This document shows, piece by piece, positions 11,987 to 22,024 of a stretch of DNA of 64,000 bases (within the stretch, counting starts at the first letter, position 1; each line of letters begins with the position of its first letter). A model generated the notes under the pieces. The model was not told the DNA's origin. It made no database searches and saw only the letters and a list, made by a program, of their open reading frames with translations. Where the stretch lies: NCBI GenBank assembly GCA_016110215.1, contig JADWQD010000011.1:62001-126000 (forward strand), written 5' to 3'. Source of the stretch: Capronia americana (taxonomy: Eukaryota; Ascomycota; Eurotiomycetes; Chaetothyriales; Herpotrichiellaceae). Made by a program: the position numbers and the translations under genes.

Positions 11987-13006
11987 ATGAATGACCCACC
12001 GCGCGTTCTTCTCTTTGGAGCCGGTAGCATTGGTTCCGTCTGTCTGTACCAGTTTCAGAGGGCCGGCTGTAGAGTCACAGCGGTCTGCCGCTCGAACTAC
12101 GACGCCGTCAAGCGAGATGGCTTCTCTTTGAAGAGCTTGCGCTTCGGTGACGTGCAATTCAGGCCAGATTTAGTTGTCAGAAGTGCCGAGGAATGTGCCG
12201 CGGATACCAGCTATGATTTTGTCTTCGTCACTACGAAATGCTTTCCTGGATCAAAACCATCGTTGAGTGAATTGATCCGGCCTTTCGTCCAAGGTCGACC
12301 TCACACAGCCATCGTGCTGGCCCAGAACGGGATAGCGATCGAAGATGAAGTCGCCGAAGCATTTCCAGAGAACCCTCTCTTGAGCTGCGTCGTCTACCTG
12401 CCCGCATATCAGACGGAGCAAGGGGTAATCGAATACCCGGAGATGCTTAACCTGCTCGAGATTGGCACGTTCCCTGCCAACAGCCCGGAGTCACACAAGG
12501 CCGCTGCGACCAAGCTAGCGGGTCTTGTGGTCGCTGGTGGTGGGCAGGCCGAAGTCCATGACGATATTCAGATTGCTCGCTGGTCCAAGATCCTGATGAA
12601 CTGTTCCTGGAATCCGATTTGCGCGCTTGCGCTGTGCACAGATGGAGACTTCCTGAACTCAGCTGCCCCTTATGCGTGGGAATTGGGTTGGGGCGTCATG
12701 AAAGAAATTGTGGAGCTGGCAAAGACGATAGGCATCCCCAATGTTGACGAACAGGTGGCGGAGCAGAAAGCGATGATTGCAAAGAGACGAGCGGCAACAA
12801 ACACGGGGAGAGAGAATAGTATGGTGCAAGACGTCAAACAGGGAAAATTATTCGAGGTCGAGGCAATAGTTGGAAACACTGTCCGGCTTGGGCGCCGACA
12901 CAATGTCAAGATGCCACTGACCGAGATGCTCTACGCCTTGGCCAAGGCGAGGTTTGATGCTCTGGTCCGCGAGAAGTATACCAAGGTTGTTGAGCGTGAA
13001 CGGTAA
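11987..13006 (+). CDS. ketopantoate reductase-like (ApbA/PanE family) oxidoreductase
   Basis: An intron-less gene of 339 aa from the ATG at 11987; in-frame ATGs at 11966 and upstream would add 7-22 residues. The N-terminus RVLLFGAGSIGSVCLYQFQRAGCRVTA-type Rossmann fold contains the GxGxxG dinucleotide motif directly after the start, which supports this start. The segment LAQNGIAIEDEVAEAFP carries the conserved QNG turn of the family. The C-terminal helical domain contains ARWSKILMNCSWNPICAL, with the Lys/Asn residues that bind ketopantoate in PanE, and ENSMVQDVKQGKLFEVEAI, close to the family's S-M-x-x-D signature. True PanE makes pantoate from ketopantoate using NADPH. Fungi carry several paralogues, and members outside pantothenate synthesis are common, so the substrate is open. 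Its stop codon lies 44 bp from that of the convergent hydrolase. Confidence 0.82.
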   Translation: MNDPPRVLLFGAGSIGSVCLYQFQRAGCRVTAVCRSNYDAVKRDGFSLKSLRFGDVQFRPDLVVRSAEECAADTSYDFVFVTTKCFPGSKPSLSELIRPFVQGRPHTAIVLAQNGIAIEDEVAEAFPENPLLSCVVYLPAYQTEQGVIEYPEMLNLLEIGTFPANSPESHKAAATKLAGLVVAGGGQAEVHDDIQIARWSKILMNCSWNPICALALCTDGDFLNSAAPYAWELGWGVMKEIVELAKTIGIPNVDEQVAEQKAMIAKRRAATNTGRENSMVQDVKQGKLFEVEAIVGNTVRLGRRHNVKMPLTEMLYALAKARFDALVREKYTKVVERER

Positions 13007-13050
13007 AATAGGCAACTGCCTCACAAGCAGCGGTAGGTATCAACCCTTCT

Positions 13051-13833
13051 TCAGTTGACTGGCACGTCCTCCCCCGCCGCTCTCCTGATAAACGCCGCCG
13101 TCGGCTCCGTCATGCTCAGGAACGGGCTATGCCCACTTTCGACCTTCTCCTCTCTGATCCTCAGCTTTGAACCTCTCTTCTCCAGCGCCTCATTCGCATC
13201 TGCAATCCATTTCCTCTGCAAGTCCGCTGGTAGTGCCGGGTCCTTCTCACACACCAAGTAACTGGTGGGAATTCCCCAGTATCCGACCCCCTCAGCCGAT
13301 GGCGGTAAGATCTTGCACCGCCAGGAATGCGTCTTCAGCATAGCTTTGTTAGCGGCAGCCTCTTCGGGTGGCAGGTCCGAGTAGAATATTGCTTCAGGAC
13401 CAGGGTCGCCGACGTCGACAAGGGTTTCATCTGCAGACACGAGATGGAGTGGGAAGGGCTTGCCGCCCGTGGGATCGAGAAGGGCTGTCCTTGGTGGATA
13501 GAGGAATGAGCACATCATTGCTATTGCTTTTAGCCGAGGGCCCTGCACGTCTTCCTTGATGAACGAGTAAGCCGCGCTCTGTGCTGGGATCCCACTGTAC
13601 GAGTGGGTAACCAGAACAACGTCCTTTCCTGATGAGAGGATCTTCTTGATTGCACTGGATATAACCTGGACGTCAGAGTCGGCATCGGTGTTGGGCGGAT
13701 CCTTGGGGTCGACAGTCGCCAACGCCACCGCTTCGGTCTCGTAGCCATGCTGCTGGAGCGCTTTCATGATCTTCTCATAGTGGGCCGGTGAGTGCCATGC
13801 CCCGGGCGTGAAAAGGATAGTCGGCTTCGTCAT
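13051..13833 (-). CDS. alpha/beta hydrolase fold protein
   Basis: A single-exon gene of 260 aa. It starts MTKPTILFTPGAWHSPAHYE, the first beta strand plus oxyanion-hole loop of small esterase-like alpha/beta hydrolases. The probable nucleophile is the serine in VVLVTHSYSGIPAQ (residues around 75-82), where the usual GxSxG begins with His. The acid is probably Asp in YLVCEKDPALP and the base is His in VESGHSPFLSMTEP, in the expected order. Proteins of this group in fungi include lactone and small-ester hydrolases of specialised metabolism, but the substrate cannot be inferred. It faces the ketopantoate-reductase-like gene tail to tail, so the two transcripts probably overlap at their 3' ends. 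Confidence 0.85.
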   Translation of the reverse strand: MTKPTILFTPGAWHSPAHYEKIMKALQQHGYETEAVALATVDPKDPPNTDADSDVQVISSAIKKILSSGKDVVLVTHSYSGIPAQSAAYSFIKEDVQGPRLKAIAMMCSFLYPPRTALLDPTGGKPFPLHLVSADETLVDVGDPGPEAIFYSDLPPEEAAANKAMLKTHSWRCKILPPSAEGVGYWGIPTSYLVCEKDPALPADLQRKWIADANEALEKRGSKLRIREEKVESGHSPFLSMTEPTAAFIRRAAGEDVPVN

Positions 13834-14327
13834 TCTTGCGTCAGTTCCCTGGATTGCAGTATGGAGAGAGAGTTCCAGATGCTCAACTCGCGAGATTTAT
13901 GGGACCCAGCATAGTTAGGCGCCCTGGGGTTTACCCGTCCAGGGGACATGGATCATGCTTGATCAGCACTTCTCCATACTATATTCGTCTTTTATATGAG
14001 TCCTGCATCCCAACCTGGGTATTGTGTGGGTCGGCATCACGTTATATAGCGACGGGTAGGTTGATGACCCTGGTTATTTGCAGATGAAGTGAGAAGCTGC
14101 AAGGTAATCTTAGAATACCATTGCTTATCAGCATGCCTATTTGCCTTCTGAAGAGTCGATGCATTTGTGGTCTGCGTCAGGTCGTACGCCGAACAACCTT
14201 TCTGAAACCATCCTTGGTCACACCTTATACTCTTTTCAGTTTCTAACACTCCGGTTCGAGCAGAATAGTTGCCACAATATCGGTGTGCTTCCACTGACCG
14301 TCAAGCTCGCGCATCACCACCCGTCAG
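13834..14327. other. intergenic between hydrolase and unrecognised gene
   Basis: This is the promoter of the alpha/beta hydrolase (transcribed leftwards) and possibly the missing 5' end of the unrecognised plus-strand gene. A plus-strand frame at 14141-14398 may include an early exon of that gene, but I could not connect it with confidence. Confidence 0.3.
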
Positions 14328-15003
14328 TGCTCTGTCTGTGGAGCGGGAACCCTGATATGTTGTGGGCACCGAGACGGAGGAGATGCCATCGCACTTGAGA
14401 CAGTTGCAAATGATGGCTTTCTCCCTCTGTGTGAACCTGATACGTTTACACTTTCCCGGATAGAACCTCCCCAAGCGCTGCCGGTGAACAGTCCTCCTCT
14501 TCTCCTACATTCTCTCGATGATAGGCCGGGAGCCGGTCAAAAAGTCCCAAAATCACAGGCCTGGTTTGTGGAACCTACACAATCAGAACTGTTTGAACTG
14601 CCAATTCTTTCGCCCAGCGAGCAGGCGATTCCTTCCACTGCACAGATGACCGGGTACGAGGAGTGGTGTTATTTCACGAATAGTATACCCCGAGACTGCT
14701 GCTGCGACGAAGCCCCATCAGACTGTTTCACAGTTTATGACATGACCGACCACCCAAACGTCGTCGATGGAAGGGCTGAGCGAGCGTACCGAGTACTCCG
14801 TAATGAGCTCCTGGTTCATTATTGGCTTGAGGACCTGCAGGAGAAGGTACTAGGTAAGCCTTGGCTTGTCACTGGATTGCACGTGACAGCTGATGAAAAA
14901 CCACTGACGTCGTCCTCCAGAAACCCTCGCGGTGTCGGCATTGGCTCCAGAGATGTTTCCTGCCCGGAAGCGAGTATGTACATCCTGTGAGCGGATTGCG
15001 TAG
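14328..15003 (+). CDS. hypothetical gene, 5' end undefined, one clear intron
   Basis: I do not recognise this protein. From a plausible 3' splice site (GTCAG ending at 14327) an open frame runs to a GT donor at 14854 and continues after an AG at 14920 to a stop at 15001-15003. Removing that intron turns a poorly structured tail into ETLAVSALAPEMFPARKRV. The first exon starts with a Cys-rich phrase (CSVCGAGTLICCGHRDGGD) that could be half of a small zinc-binding fold, followed by an acidic/Pro-rich stretch and a helical segment (RAERAYRVLRNELLVHYW). No ATG could be placed, so an upstream exon is probably missing from this model, or the gene is degraded. Treat the function as unknown. Confidence 0.35.
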
Positions 15004-15332
15004 CGTAGACGTTGAATCAAAGAAGAGTCGAAATCAACAAGTCCTTGCAAGCCACACCGGGGAAATGATGTACCTTAGGTATGAAAGACAGCCGAAAAAT
15101 TTTTGAGCTTGGGCGCACCGAGACCGGAGAGTCAGAGCAGCAGCATCCCCGCAAAGTTCGAGATTTTCCCCTCCAGCATTCGCTTCCCACTTTTTCCACG
15201 GCTGCAAGACTGCAGTGCATCATCTCCCCTGCCATCGCCGTCAAATCACCGACTGTGCATTTTGACTCATTGCTTGGGAATTATATTTTCTCCAGCCCTG
15301 CATTTTACTCCAACTTCACCGCTTAGTGACGA

Positions 15333-15356
15333 CTCTCTCTCTCTCTCTCTCTCTCT
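15333..15356 (+). repeat. (CT)12 microsatellite in 5' leader
   Basis: Twelve uninterrupted CT dinucleotides lie 77 bp before the homocitrate synthase start codon. Pyrimidine-rich tracts just upstream of the start are common in highly expressed fungal genes, where they often mark the transcription start region. Confidence 0.8.
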
Positions 15357-15432
15357 TCGTATTTGACCTCAGCTCCTCTTCATCTCAAGCTCACCTTCCT
15401 CACCTTCGGACACCACCCACACACCATACAAG

Positions 15433-17046
15433 ATGTGTCCTTCAGCCGAAGAGATTGAGACGAACGGCGTCAACGGGCAGGCCAATGGTGCCAATGGCCA
15501 TACCAATGGAACACAGGCCCAAGGCAGTACGTCAAGCTGTTGTGCACAGGAATTTATCGTACTAAACAGCGACAGGCCATCCCGGCTACACTGCTATCAA
15601 GACCTCGTCATCTCAACCTCGAAACGAAAGAAATCCATACATGCCCGTAGGCGACTTCCTGAGCAATGTCAGCCGGTTCAAGATCATTGAAAGCACATTA
15701 AGAGAAGGCGAACAGTACGTTCAGACCTCAACCACCAGGGACGCACAGTGCTCCTGCTGACTTCCACTCACAGATTTGCAAATGCCTACTTTGACACTGC
15801 CAAGAAGATTGAAATCGCAAAGGCGCTGGACGAGTTTGGCGCCGACTACATCGAACTCACCAGTCCTGCCGCATCCGAGCAATCCCGCAGGGACTGCGAA
15901 GCTATCTGCAAGCTCGGCTTGAAGTCCAAGATCCTCACACACATCAGATGTCATATGGACGATGCACGGATAGCAGTCGAGACCGGTGTTGACGGTGTCG
16001 ACGTCGTCATTGGCACCTCGTCTTTCCTAAGAGAGCACTCCCACGGCAAGGACATGACTTACATCAAGAACACAGCAATCGAGGTCATCAACTTTGTCAA
16101 GTCCAAGGGCATTGAGATCCGATTTTCTAGCGAGGACTCATTCCGATCGGACTTGGTGGATCTTTTGTCGCTCTATCAAGCCGTCGACAAGGTCGGTGTC
16201 AACCGAGTGGGTATCGCAGACACAGTCGGATGCGCTTCTCCAAGACAAGTGTACGACCTTGTCCGAACTCTTCGAGGTGTCGTTAGTTGCGACATTGAAA
16301 CCCATTTCCACAACGATACTGGCTGTGCTATTGCGAACGCATATTGCGCCCTTGAAGCTGGTGCTACACATATCGATACTTCGGTCCTTGGTATCGGCGA
16401 GCGCAATGGTATTACTACGTTGGGTGGGCTGATGGCTCGAATGATCACTGCCGACCGTGACTACGTCAAGAGCAAGTACAAGCTGGAGAAGATCAAGGAT
16501 ATTGAGGAACTGGTGGCCGAGGCCGTTGCTGTCAACATTCCCTTCAACAACCCCATCACCGGATTCTGTGCTTTCACCCACAAGGCCGGTATCCACGCCA
16601 AGGCAATTCTGGCCAACCCAAGCACATACGAGATCATTGACCCCGCGGACTTTGGTATCGGGCGGTACATCCACTTTGCTTCTCGTCTGACCGGATGGAA
16701 CGCTATCAAATCCCGAGCACAACAACTCCAGATTGACATGACAGATGCGCAATACAAGGAAGTCACAGCGGCAATCAAGAGACTAGCAGATATCAGACCC
16801 ATTGCTATCGATGATGCTGACTCGATCATCCACGCATACCACCGCAACGTCAAGCTGGGCAAGCAAAACCCGGGGCAGGAGGTTGAGCTGCCAAACATGA
16901 CAGAGAAGGAAAAGAAGCTGCTGGCGGAGAAGCAGCAAGAAGACCAGTCAGTACCGGAGAAGAGACGGCTCGAGGAGACGGTTGAAGAAGAGGTGGCCAC
17001 AGAGCAGGTGGTCAAGAAGGCCAAGACGAACGGCATCACCGCATAA
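15433..17046 (+). CDS. homocitrate synthase
   Basis: Three exons (15433-15526, 15576-15714, 15774-17046) give 501 aa. After a Gly/Asn-rich leader the catalytic barrel begins RFKIIESTLREGEQFANAYF, the HMGL-like signature of LYS20/LYS21 enzymes. HFHNDTGCAIANAY supplies the metal-binding His pair, and the conserved GERNGITTLGGL follows. The C-terminal part reads FTHKAGIHAKAILANPSTYE and RLTGWNAIKSRAQQL, conserved in fungal homocitrate synthases. The enzyme condenses acetyl-CoA and 2-oxoglutarate to homocitrate, the first and lysine-inhibited step of the alpha-aminoadipate pathway. The tail (KRRLEETVEEEVATEQVVKK) is charged and may include a nuclear-localisation-like patch, as reported for fungal homologues. 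The spliced junction TLREGEQ|FANAYF confirms intron 2. Confidence 0.95.
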
Positions 17047-17557
17047 AAGGCGGCATACGTGGGATGTGCATTTTCTCGGTGTTTTCATGATTTGCGACGG
17101 CCTGAGATATCCCAGGACGACGGTCATTCTGGCGTGGTTTTGCAGCTGATTCTGTACATAGCAAGAGCTAGACGTCAGCTGGTGCTCGATTTGGACAAGA
17201 AAAGCAAGACAGAAGTGTCGAAAAGGTCGATAGATGAGTGCAAAAATCTAGCATGGTGATGACACAACCCGATTTCTGCTTTGATCGTGATTACTGTCAC
17301 CCAAGGCTTGAGCCCGCTGCATTTTACGACAGTGACACACGTTGGGGAGTATGTACATACGTCGTATAGAATCTCCAAGGAACGAAATACGAGCGTCCGG
17401 AACATGTGACGAACCACGTCAATGTGCAGAGCAGGCGAGCATTCGGAAGCATATGAAAATCGGACCAGCCCTCCGTCATCACCATCGCCTTTGAGACCCA
17501 TCAACCGTCTTCCTCCATGTCTCGACTTCGATGACCTCTAGACCTCGACCCATCATC
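17047..17557. other. intergenic between tandem genes
   Basis: It holds the 3' flank of homocitrate synthase and the promoter of the sphingosine-phosphate lyase gene. I see no other feature. Confidence 0.4.
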
Positions 17558-19367
17558 ATGGGCGGCTCATCTCCTCTCCCACTCAGCTTGCAGAGCAAGT
17601 TCCAGCGAGCTCGGGCTGGACCTCTGTCTCGCTTGAGGGACTTCCACACAAACTTCAACATGTAGGTCTAACACACGCCCACATCGCGGGATCACTTCTG
17701 AGATATCTACCAGTCTCCGTAACATCATCTTCACGCTCTTCCTCCTCCGCCTCCTGCGCCGCTCGTTCTATTTCCTCCGGGGCCACGGCATCCTCGGCTC
17801 TCTCGCCCTCCTCTACCACTCGACGTACAAGAACCTCTACCGCATATTCCTCAACCTCCCGGGCGTGCGCTCCAAAGTCGCGCAACAACTCGCCTCGGCA
17901 CGCACCGACCTCGAGAACAAGCTGGTCCCGTCCGGCCCCGGCGTCAACAGGTACCTCCACCTACCCAAGGAGCCATGGACGAAAGAGCAACTCTCCGCCG
18001 AGCTGGAGACGCTGTCGTCAATGAAACGCACACGGTGGGAGGAGGGCAAAGTCTCCGGGGCGGTCTATCACGGCGAGTCATCGCTGCTGGACATACAAAG
18101 CGAGGCAATGAAATTGTTCAGTGTGGCGAATCCTATCCACGCCGACGTCTTCCCCGCCGTCCGCAAAATGGAAGCTGAGATCGTGGCCATGGTTCTTGCA
18201 CTGTTTAACGCTCCAGACACAGGCGTCGGCGTTACAACCTCGGGCGGCACGGAGTCGATTCTGATGGCCTGCCTTTCAGCACGCCAGAAGGGCTACGCCG
18301 AGAGGGGCATCACCGAACCCGAGATGATCATCCCGCACACCGCGCACGCTGCCTTCCACAAGGCAGCGTCCTACTTCAAGATCAAGCTGCACGTAGTGCA
18401 CTGCCCCGCGCCGTCCTACGAAGTCGAAGTCTCGCGCGTCCGCCGGCTCATTACCCCGAACACAGTCCTCCTGGTCGGCTCGGCGCCAAACTACCCGCAC
18501 GGGGTTGTCGACCCGATCCCTTCGCTCGCCAAACTCGCCCTTGCGTACAGAATCCCCCTGCACGTAGACTGCTGCCTCGGTTCCTTCCTGATGCCTTGTC
18601 TTGCCAAGGCAGGCTTTCCTTCCCCGTTCGCCGACGAAGGAGGTTTTGATTTCCGCCTCCCCGGCGTCACGAGCATAAGCGTCGACACCCACAAGTACGG
18701 CTTCGCGCCCAAGGGGAACTCGTGCATATTGTACCGCGACCGCCAGCTCCGGGAGTACCAGTACTTCATTGCCCCAGATTGGAGCGGCGGCGTGTACGGG
18801 TCGCCATCGATCGCGGGGTCCCGCCCCGGTGCGCTGATCGCCGGCTGCTGGGCGAGCATGATGGCCGTGGGCGAGAAGGGTTACATTGACGCGACGCACA
18901 AAATCGTGGGCACGAAGCTGACGATCGAGAACGCCGTCAAGGAGCACCCTGTTCTGAAATCCGCGCTGCGCATCCTGGGCAAGCCATTGGTCAGTGTTGT
19001 GGCGTTCGAGAGTCTCGATCCGGAGGTGAATATCTACGATGTGGCGGACGGGATGAGTCGGAAAGGATGGCATCTCAATTCCCTGCAGGATCCACCGGGC
19101 GTGCACGTCGCGGTGACGCTGCCGATGACGCGGCCCGGGGCCGTAGACGGCTTGATCGACGATCTTGTCGCCGTGGTCAAAGAGGAGAAGGAGAAAATCC
19201 TGAGCCAGGAAATCACGGGTAGTGGTGTGGTTGGAGGCACGACCGTCAAGGAGACCCGCAAGAAGGGCAATAGTGCGCAGCTGTACGGCGTGGCCGGCAG
19301 TCTGCCGGACAAGAGCATCGTCGAGAAACTGGTCGTCGCGTACCTGGACACCCTGTATAAAGCGTGA
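17558..19367 (+). CDS. sphingosine-1-phosphate lyase (Dpl1-like)
   Basis: Two exons (17558-17661 and 17714-19367) give 585 aa. The open frame of the large exon alone lacks an ATG; adding the small first exon supplies one and a hydrophobic anchor (LRNIIFTLFLLRLL, with a second segment near HGILGSLALLYH), as expected for this ER enzyme. The PLP domain includes VGVTTSGGTESILMACLSAR and HTAHAAFHKAASYFKIKLH. SISVDTHKYGFAPKGNS contains the lysine that forms the Schiff base. The enzyme cleaves phosphorylated long-chain bases to a fatty aldehyde and phosphoethanolamine, ending sphingolipid breakdown. A Lys/Gly-rich loop (TGSGVVGGTTVKETRKKGN) precedes the last helix. The family match is strong. Confidence 0.95.
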
Positions 19368-19700
19368 TGGGGCCATCGTGGCAGCAGCAATGCAAGCCCC
19401 TGTTCTCTATGCCGAGTACATGTTTTACATTTCCCAAGTTCAAGCGTGCGATGAAATCATGCCATTGAGCGAGAAAGCTTTCCCCAAGGCATGATCCCCC
19501 ATGACCGACACAGTAACAGAATGAAAGGCGTGGCATACTGTACCGACAATCTTAAACTCCCACAGTTCTCTATGTGGGGACATATAGGCTACGCTGCGTC
19601 CAGGGGCATTTTTGTCGCGCCAAGTCATAAAACGAAGCCGAAGACGCCGATGCTTGATACCTACCTGATATAGAGTTACGTACAGCATAATTACAGCAGA

Positions 19701-19798
19701 NNNNNNNNNNNNNNNNNNNNNNNNNNNNNNNNNNNNNNNNNNNNNNNNNNNNNNNNNNNNNNNNNNNNNNNNNNNNNNNNNNNNNNNNNNNNNNNNNN
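19701..19798. other. assembly gap (98 N)
   Basis: Ninety-eight undetermined bases directly abut the 7-bp tandem repeat, and the last bases before the gap (TACAGCAGA) already match the repeat unit. The gap therefore probably stands for more copies of the same array; its true length is unknown. Confidence 0.95.
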
Positions 19799-19882
19799 GA
19801 CAGCAGACAGCAGACAGCAGACAGCAGACAGCAGACAGCAGACAGCAGACAGCAGACAGCAGACAGCAGACAGCAGACAGCA
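19799..19882 (+). repeat. 7-bp tandem repeat (CAGCAGA)n
   Basis: About twelve near-perfect copies of a 7-bp unit (CAGCAGA / ACAGCAG) follow the assembly gap. The unit length is not a multiple of three and the array lies in a convergent intergenic space, so it is not coding. It is probably length-variable between strains. Confidence 0.95.
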
Positions 19883-20154
19883 TATATACAGTAGCTATGT
19901 GAGAAGAACCCATGTACAGTACTCCATACCTCCTCCATACCTGCTCCGTATGAAACAGAGAAGTCCGCCGATCAAAATATTGCATACTGTCCAAAAGTAC
20001 TAGGGAGACAGACCCCTGACGGATCTAAGATGTGGATGTCCGGGACATTAGAGGCCATGAATTATATAGCAGCATTGAGGCCGTTCGTAAAAGAATCATA
20101 TATTTTTAAATGAAATCGTACGGCCATACCAGACGACCGGCGCGATCACGGGGA

Positions 20155-22024
20155 TCACGGAGTAGCGTTCAATTCTGTGCGCTGGACCTGTGTCGTGCCG
20201 GAGCTGTGCGTCATCGAGGGGCCCCTCTGGTATGTATGTTAGCAGGGGATGCTGGGGCATGAGAGACGAGTAAGAGGGGGAATGATAAGGTTGTGCCAGA
20301 TTGGCAACCTACCGTCGCACTCGTATGCCCGCTGACCTCGCTCCCTCTCCACTCGGTAGGGCTAAGTTCCGAGGAAGGCATTTCTTGAGGCTCCCGTGCT
20401 GGCGTGTAGGGTTGGTAGACGGGCTGGTCGAACTTAGGGTATTGATACTGCGTCATGACCGGGTAGGTTGCCGGTGGGGACGGTTGGTCTGGATAGCTGC
20501 CCAGGTGCGGTTGCTGGGGATAAGCGTACGTTCCCGGTGGGGAGTAGGAGGGTTGCTGGCCCATGGGAGCAACAGGTTGGTATGTCTGGGTGGCTGTGAT
20601 CGAGGCGGGCATGTTGGGCTGGCCTGCAGCAGCCTGTTCGCGGCGTGTCCTGTTGCGGCGACGGCGGCGGCGAAAGCACAAGAAAATCGCAAGGATGATG
20701 ATAGCTAGCCCGGCGACTCCACCGACGACTTCACCAACGAGGGCGCCGACGTTGAGTTTCGGTTCCGGGCCTGGCGGTGGAGGAGTAGGAGAAGGTGGTG
20801 GAGGTGAGGGTGTTGGTGATGTGGCGGGACATAGCGTCTTGGGTAAGACGCCGCCTTCGTTGCCCCAGTCTTGACGGGTCGCTTCGGAGAGGCGGAACTG
20901 CTTCTGCGCGACATCCACGACGAGATAGTTCATGGTCAGGAACGGGGTGCCCCATGAGGGTGGGATATTTGTGGTCTCGTCTTCGTTCTCGAACTTCTCG
21001 ACAAATCCAAGTTTGTAGGTGTCGTTGGTGACGACCAAGCTTCCGTCGGTGGCGTATCCGCGCTGATAGAAGAAGAGTTCCTCGGCCGGAATTGAGGAGC
21101 TATAGCCGTTCTTGATCGTGAAGTTGAGACTGCCGGAAGGAACGGACGAGGCTGGGTAAGTCCAAAGTTCGCGTTCTGGATCGTAGTCGCCAGCGGTGGC
21201 ATCCCCGAAGGCGGCAAAGACCGACGAAGGGACTTGAATCGAGTCCAACCGCGGGTCAATGGAGATTTGAAATTCGGTGGTCTCCTCGTCTAGCAGGGAG
21301 AACGATCCAGCGTCGGACACCCAGGTCAACTCTTGCAAAATGATGCACGCAGGACATACATCTCTGCTGTCAAAGGTATGGAATTCGTTGGCGCGGGCTT
21401 CATCATAGCCACCGATCATGAGGAGGCCGCTCCGGGGCTCCTCGTCGTTTCGCCGCGTACCGGCCCACATGCCGTAGGATGCAGATGGTGCAGCACCACT
21501 ATCGACCGCGACTTGCAGGAATGTCGAGTTCAGGCCGAGACCAAGCCAGCCGCCAGTGCTGTAGGCTGTTTCGGCTAAGCTTGCGAACATAGAAAGCGTG
21601 TTTGGGAGTCTAACTCACCCCATCCGTCTTCATCGTCGGTTACGAATGGAAAGCCCAGCACAGTGGTATCGTTCGAGCCAAATCTGAGGACGTCATTGTA
21701 CAAGATATAATCCGATGGGTCCTGGTCCCTCAGGGTCCCGTTCCAGGTTGGCTCGGTCTGCGTGACCTCGGTCCTCGAGAGGCTTGGGTCATAGGTACCT
21801 CCTACCTTTGCCAGGCAGGCGTAATCGGTCGAAGACTCGCAATCGTCAAAGTTTGCGACGAGAATTCGCTCCGACATGCTAGGCCGCAGAGAAAAGACCT
21901 GAGCTGGGTCGCCGATTTCAACCCTGACACCCCATGCCGGTGCGACCGACCCAATCCCGACCTCATTGTAAGTGATGGGAAGGTAGAGGGGTCCGGGAAG
22001 ATCTAGACAAGTAGTTGTAGTCAT
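20155..22024 (-). CDS. pepsin-fold (A1-like) membrane-anchored protein, apparently without catalytic Asp residues
   Basis: Three exons (22024-21619, 21574-20313, 20226-20155) give 579 aa. The layout GPLYLPITYNEVGIG, WGVRVEIGDPAQVFSLRPSM, then WAETAYSTGGWLGLGLNST and RSGLLMIGGYDEARANEF follows fungal pepsin-like proteins. The place of the first DTG motif reads SLRPSMSE, and that of the second reads ISIDPRLDSIQVPSS, so the usual DTG/DSG pairs are missing. After a Pro-rich stalk (SPTPSPPPPSPTPPPPGPEP) comes one membrane segment (VGGVAGLAIIILAIFLCF), an Arg cluster, and a Pro/Tyr/Gln-rich tail of about 130 residues. This resembles a cell-surface sensor rather than a protease. No convincing signal peptide follows the chosen ATG, so a short upstream exon may be missing. 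Intron 1 is only 44 nt long. Confidence 0.72.

Larger units (their letters stand above)
19368..20154. other. convergent 3' flank with tandem repeat and assembly gap
   Basis: The region lies between two convergent genes. It includes the 98-N gap and the 7-bp repeat listed separately. Minus-strand frames reading through the repeat (Ser-Ala-Val-Cys-Cys-Leu-Leu periodic) are repeat artefacts. Confidence 0.6.

Noticed and set aside
19440..19994. Minus-strand frames reading through the tandem repeat and the N gap
   Set aside because: Periodic Ser-Ala-Val-Cys-Cys-Leu-Leu product of a 7-bp repeat plus undetermined bases; not a gene.
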